A stretch of DNA of 64,000 nt from Amaurobius ferox (Eukaryota; Arthropoda; Arachnida; Araneae; Amaurobiidae). The position numbers and the translations under genes are program-made. The notes under the pieces were generated by a model that was given only the letters and a program-made list of their open reading frames with translations, did not search any database and was not told where the DNA came from. Every line of letters begins with the position of its first letter. The stretch's first letter is position 1. The DNA lies in NCBI GenBank assembly GCA_951213105.1, contig OX578146.1, positions 51,367,275 to 51,431,274 of the forward strand, written 5' to 3'. Shown here one piece after another: positions 60,632 through 64,000 of the stretch.

Positions 60632-60920
60632 GTAGGTTGTTGTTGAGATCCAGGCCGTCCGTACCAGAAAGGCGTAAGGTAACTGTTTGGACGGCCGAAG
60701 AGAGCCACCCAATTTAGACCGGAACCCAGTTGGGGAGGCATACACAGGGACCGTATCCTCCTTCCCCTACCACCAACCTCTCGGAAAGAGTTACGGACCC
60801 ACATGTTTAACGTGATCATACTCCGCGTGAACACGGCGACAGTTTTGGCAGTTGTGGGAATCGAACCCGGGCCTACCGAGGGCAACTCCTGCTCGCTAAC
60901 CACTGGGCTACCGCGCCCTC
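60632..60920 (-). mobile_element. tRNA-derived SINE, full-length copy
   Basis: The minus-strand head is gagggcgcggtagcccagtg, with A box TAGCCCAGTGG (60900-60910) and an exact B box GGTTCGATTCC (60857-60867), so RNA polymerase III transcription is plausible. A body of about 150 bp follows, then the terminal hairpin GGCCGTCC...GGACGGCC and the tail TCTCAACAAC. The tail equals the free-standing 60-bp insertions at 21448, 21998 and 50817. Confidence 0.9.
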
Positions 60921-60999
60921 ATAAGTTATATTTCAATTTTTTCGACTGTAGCCATTTAGGCAGCTCTTATTTAGGTCCAAACACGGAGGCCTCACTATT

Positions 61000-61189
61000 C
61001 TACAAGATGAGTTTAAAGTCGCGCACATCAAAGTTCATTTCACTGCTGGAAGTTGATGAACGTTACTGCTGGTTCGAGCAGGACGGTGCGACTTGTCACA
61101 CATCAACCAGCACTATCCAACTTTTAACTGATTTTTTCGGTGAGCGCATAATTTCCCGGGGATTGTGGCATTTCCAACATTTATTGTAA
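61000..61189 (+). pseudogene. mariner-like transposase C-terminal fragment with internal deletion
   Basis: It reads RYCWFEQDGATCHTSTSTIQ (the second catalytic Asp block) and then FFGERIISRGLWHFQHLL and stop. In this family, about 100 residues including the third catalytic residue lie between RGLW and the C-terminal HFxHLL. They are missing here, so the ends are joined in frame by a deletion. Confidence 0.75.
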
Positions 61190-61340
61190 CACCTAAAGTT
61201 TGTCTGCTAAAAATAAAAGGTAATATTTCAACTAATCTCTGTAATACTTTACTTTCATTTAAATTCTCATACTGGTACTTTTACGGGCAGTTAAACTTTG
61301 ATGTAGCCGACTTTAAACTCACCCCCTGAATCTTCTCAAA

Positions 61341-61467
61341 GGCCGTGTTCAGAATTGACGGCCGAGGCCATCGGCCGATTGGAACGTCACAAAATGGATC
61401 ATTTCGGGAAATTCAGTTGGCTAAACTGTTCGACAGGGGTGACAAGGTTTGACTTCTGAACACGGCC
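61341..61467. mobile_element. 127-bp MITE with GGCCGTGTTCAGAA ends
   Basis: The terminal repeats ggccgtgttcagaa and ttctgaacacggcc are flanked by AAA on both sides (61338-61340 and 61468-61470). The 3-bp duplication is compatible with PIF/Harbinger. Non-coding. Confidence 0.65.
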
Positions 61468-61889
61468 AAAGTATATGAGATTGCAAAAATCGAAAGTGAA
61501 ATAGTTTGCACATTATTCATGCCTATCGATAATATTTTAAAACTATATTTTATATAAAAATAAATTTCAATTGATCATTATATGAATGATTATTCAGCGA
61601 TAAATCCGGGAAGTTGTGCTGAAAAATGTCGCAGTTGTTTGATAATAGACTGAACAAATAACCACGGACTACGCGCTTCTAGACAACTTTGGCTATCTAT
61701 GTAGAAAATGTTAACATTGGTACTGTGAGGCACGAATATCCACTGGGTAGGGCAGGGTTGCCAATTCAGCTTTCTACGGTTAGGTCTAGCCATTTTGGGG
61801 GACATTTTATTAAGAAATTTGTATAACCATTGGTAGATGCGAATTATGTATTTTCTAGTCATTAATTAAAATTCGAGTTAAAAACCCAT

Positions 61890-62640
61890 AATTTTGATTT
61901 TTACTTTCCCTGCAATACATGGTAATGTATAGGAAAAGTATTTGAATCATGCCGAAAATCGCAACTCGAGTTTTCGACGGATCTACACATTTCGAGACCT
62001 CTAGAATACGAATAAACCATTTTTAGCGTAACGTCTGTGTGTGTGTCTATGCAGTGTGTGTGTCTATGTGTGTGTCTAAACAGACGTCTGTGTGTCTGTC
62101 TGTTTGTGCAGATTTTGTATCCGGTCTAACTAAAAAACTAATTGACCCAATTTCATAAAATTTGGTAGGTAAATCACTTGTGAGCGAATCTAGTGCTGAT
62201 TAGTTTTGGGTACGATTTGGGACAAAAGAACCCGCCTTTTTTGCGAAATGGCCCGCAAAAGCTTGTATCCACTCTAGCTAAAAAACTAATGGACCGTATT
62301 TCACAAAATTCGGTAGATACGTCACTTGGGGGTCAATCTGGTGCTGATTAGATTTTGGTATGATTCGGAAAAAAGTAACCTGCCCTTTTTTGTCAAATGG
62401 CCCGCAAAACTCGTCAAAATCTAAAATAAAGAACTACGTATGCTCAAATATATCCAATACATGCTTGTTTTATACGTAATTTTTAATGAAGAAAAGAATA
62501 AGACCAACCCCATTACACTAGGACTAGCCGTTCTCGAGATATTTTAGTTTTTTCGTATTTTCTCTACGGCACCTTTGAAAATAAGCCCAGTTACGAAATG
62601 AGAACGATAATTGAATCAAAAGTGAATTAAATTTAATTAA
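61890..62640. repeat. repeat with palindromic start and 148-bp tandem duplication
   Basis: The start ttactttccctgcaatacat with tataggaaaagtatt resembles the palindromic end of the 10.9 and 31.1 kb repeats. A (GT)n region near 62035-62100 follows, then two units of about 148 bp (tgtatcc at 62116 and 62264; both carry aatggcccgcaaaa). Confidence 0.65.
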
Positions 62641-62649
62641 AATAAAGAG

Positions 62650-64000
62650 AACGTGGAAATAAGTCTGCAGGGGAAGTCATGTGCTGCCCGCATCAGCTTT
62701 TTTAACCTCATATACAAAAATTTTTATTTTATTAAATAATTATTTCGTGGTACTCAAATTCGAGGGATGCTCAGCAGGAATTGCATTGCGCCAACCCCCA
62801 ATCTGTGCCAATATTTGTAACCATGACATTATTTGAGCAGAAAGCAATTACACGTAGCATTAATTTTTCATATTTAAATAAATCTTTATAAAAATTTCTG
62901 AAACTTAAGAAATAAAATTAGTATAAACACTGCATGGCAATGATATTTTCAACCTTTATAGTGGGAAAATGATTAAAGGTTTACGAACGGCGCCCTGGTA
63001 AAAGTAAATTCGCCATAAATCCCGCCATAAAACCTTGTATGTAAAATAAGAAATGGTACAATGAGAACGAAAAATGGGTCCCTAGTACCTCAGTTTACTT
63101 TGCTTATTGTCAGAAATGGCCCTGGTTAGTATTTGAGATTTTTAAGGAAATTTTTGAAAGATATTTGATATTTTATTATAGTTTTAGATTTAATAAATTC
63201 ACCTCATATGAAAAAAACTTGACTATCTATTGAAAAAAAAATCATTGAACACAGAAGAAATGTCCCCATCATTTGCCTATTTTACCTTTGGTTAAACACG
63301 TCTTTGTCTACGGACGACGCTTTTTAATAAAACCTCAATATCAATTTTCATAGAGAGCATAGACATAGAGGTCAACTAGGATTAACCACGTTACTCATAT
63401 CATTTTCAAGTGACACGCATGAAGTGGACTAATTTTCAGTAGTTCGGCTATATAGTGAAAATTATTCTAATTTTCGGATGTTAAAGTGAAATATTATTTT
63501 TTTTTATTTGCCATTTTAAGATTATAAACAGATCTGAAGTCTTTCATTTTTGAAAAATATAAAGTAGTATTTCTATAATATTGTAAAATAAAGTTTTATT
63601 ATTTGACATTGCATAAATATTACAATTCATTATTATATTGCAGTGCTTAGTTTATGAAGAAAGAGGGAATAATATTATTGTAAAGAAAAATGATTTGACA
63701 GTTAAAACTCATGACATGGTTATGACTGGACCACTTCCACCCCCTTTCTTAACTCGAATATTTGGTTTGAGGTTTTTAACACTTTACAACAAAATTGAAA
63801 AGTGTTTATGACTTTGTTCATTCTATCTGTCTGTCTGTCTGTCCGTTAGCACGAAAACTACCGTAAAAATGACTTTATCAAAATGAAATTTCTGTATGTT
63901 GTTTAGACGGTCTGTGGGACCTATGGGAATATAAATGAATAATATCACCCAATTAGTTTTGGATTGAACCCGGGTTGAAAAAGTGAAATACATTGAACCC
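62650..64000. other. unassigned AT-rich end of window
   Basis: No open frame of note. A (CTGT)n run lies at about 63826-63843. No gene or recognised element. Confidence 0.45.

Overview
This is an AT-rich animal nuclear region with long introns, homopolymer and (AT)n tracts, tRNA-derived SINEs, Tc1/mariner and TTAA-type elements, and many dead reverse transcriptase (RT) fragments. An arthropod, perhaps a spider or other chelicerate, fits best; that is inference. Two cellular loci are supported. The first is a two-exon SERTA-domain (Taranis/SERTAD-type) gene on the + strand, with exon 1 at 165-366, a 15.5 kb intron, and exon 2 at 15862-16853. It is followed by a long AU-rich region that is probably 3' UTR. 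The second is a tandem-duplicated pair of minus-strand exons coding for a single-pass membrane protein with a PPxY cytoplasmic tail (43.9-46.2 kb and 49.7-51.7 kb), plus a broken third copy of the membrane exon (52.3-52.6 kb). Upstream exons of this second gene were not found. Layout: 0-16.9 kb is the SERTA gene, whose intron holds minisatellites, a foldback MITE and a possible piggyBac remnant. 16.9-26 kb is AT-rich UTR/intergenic DNA with a two-monomer satellite and 60-bp SINE-tail insertions. 26-36 kb holds a SINE, MITEs, RT and Tc1 remnants, and a long repeat also present at 10.9-11.8 kb. 36-41 kb is a nest of RT fragments in alternating orientation, including a 1.1 kb palindrome. 42.6-53.2 kb is the segmental duplication. 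53-64 kb holds mariner, SINE and further RT fragments. The most unusual content is the RT family. It resembles Penelope-like elements in its motifs, but no GIY-YIG endonuclease is seen. Copies are 5' truncated, usually at (AT)n/(TG)n tracts. Their 3' tails carry two different RNA-like structures whose stems covary between copies while the loops stay conserved. A second unusual item is a roughly 60-bp hairpin, the 3' end of a tRNA SINE, found alone at three sites, two of them with clear target-site duplications. One of these is absent from the matching site of the other segmental duplicate, so it can be dated relative to the duplication.
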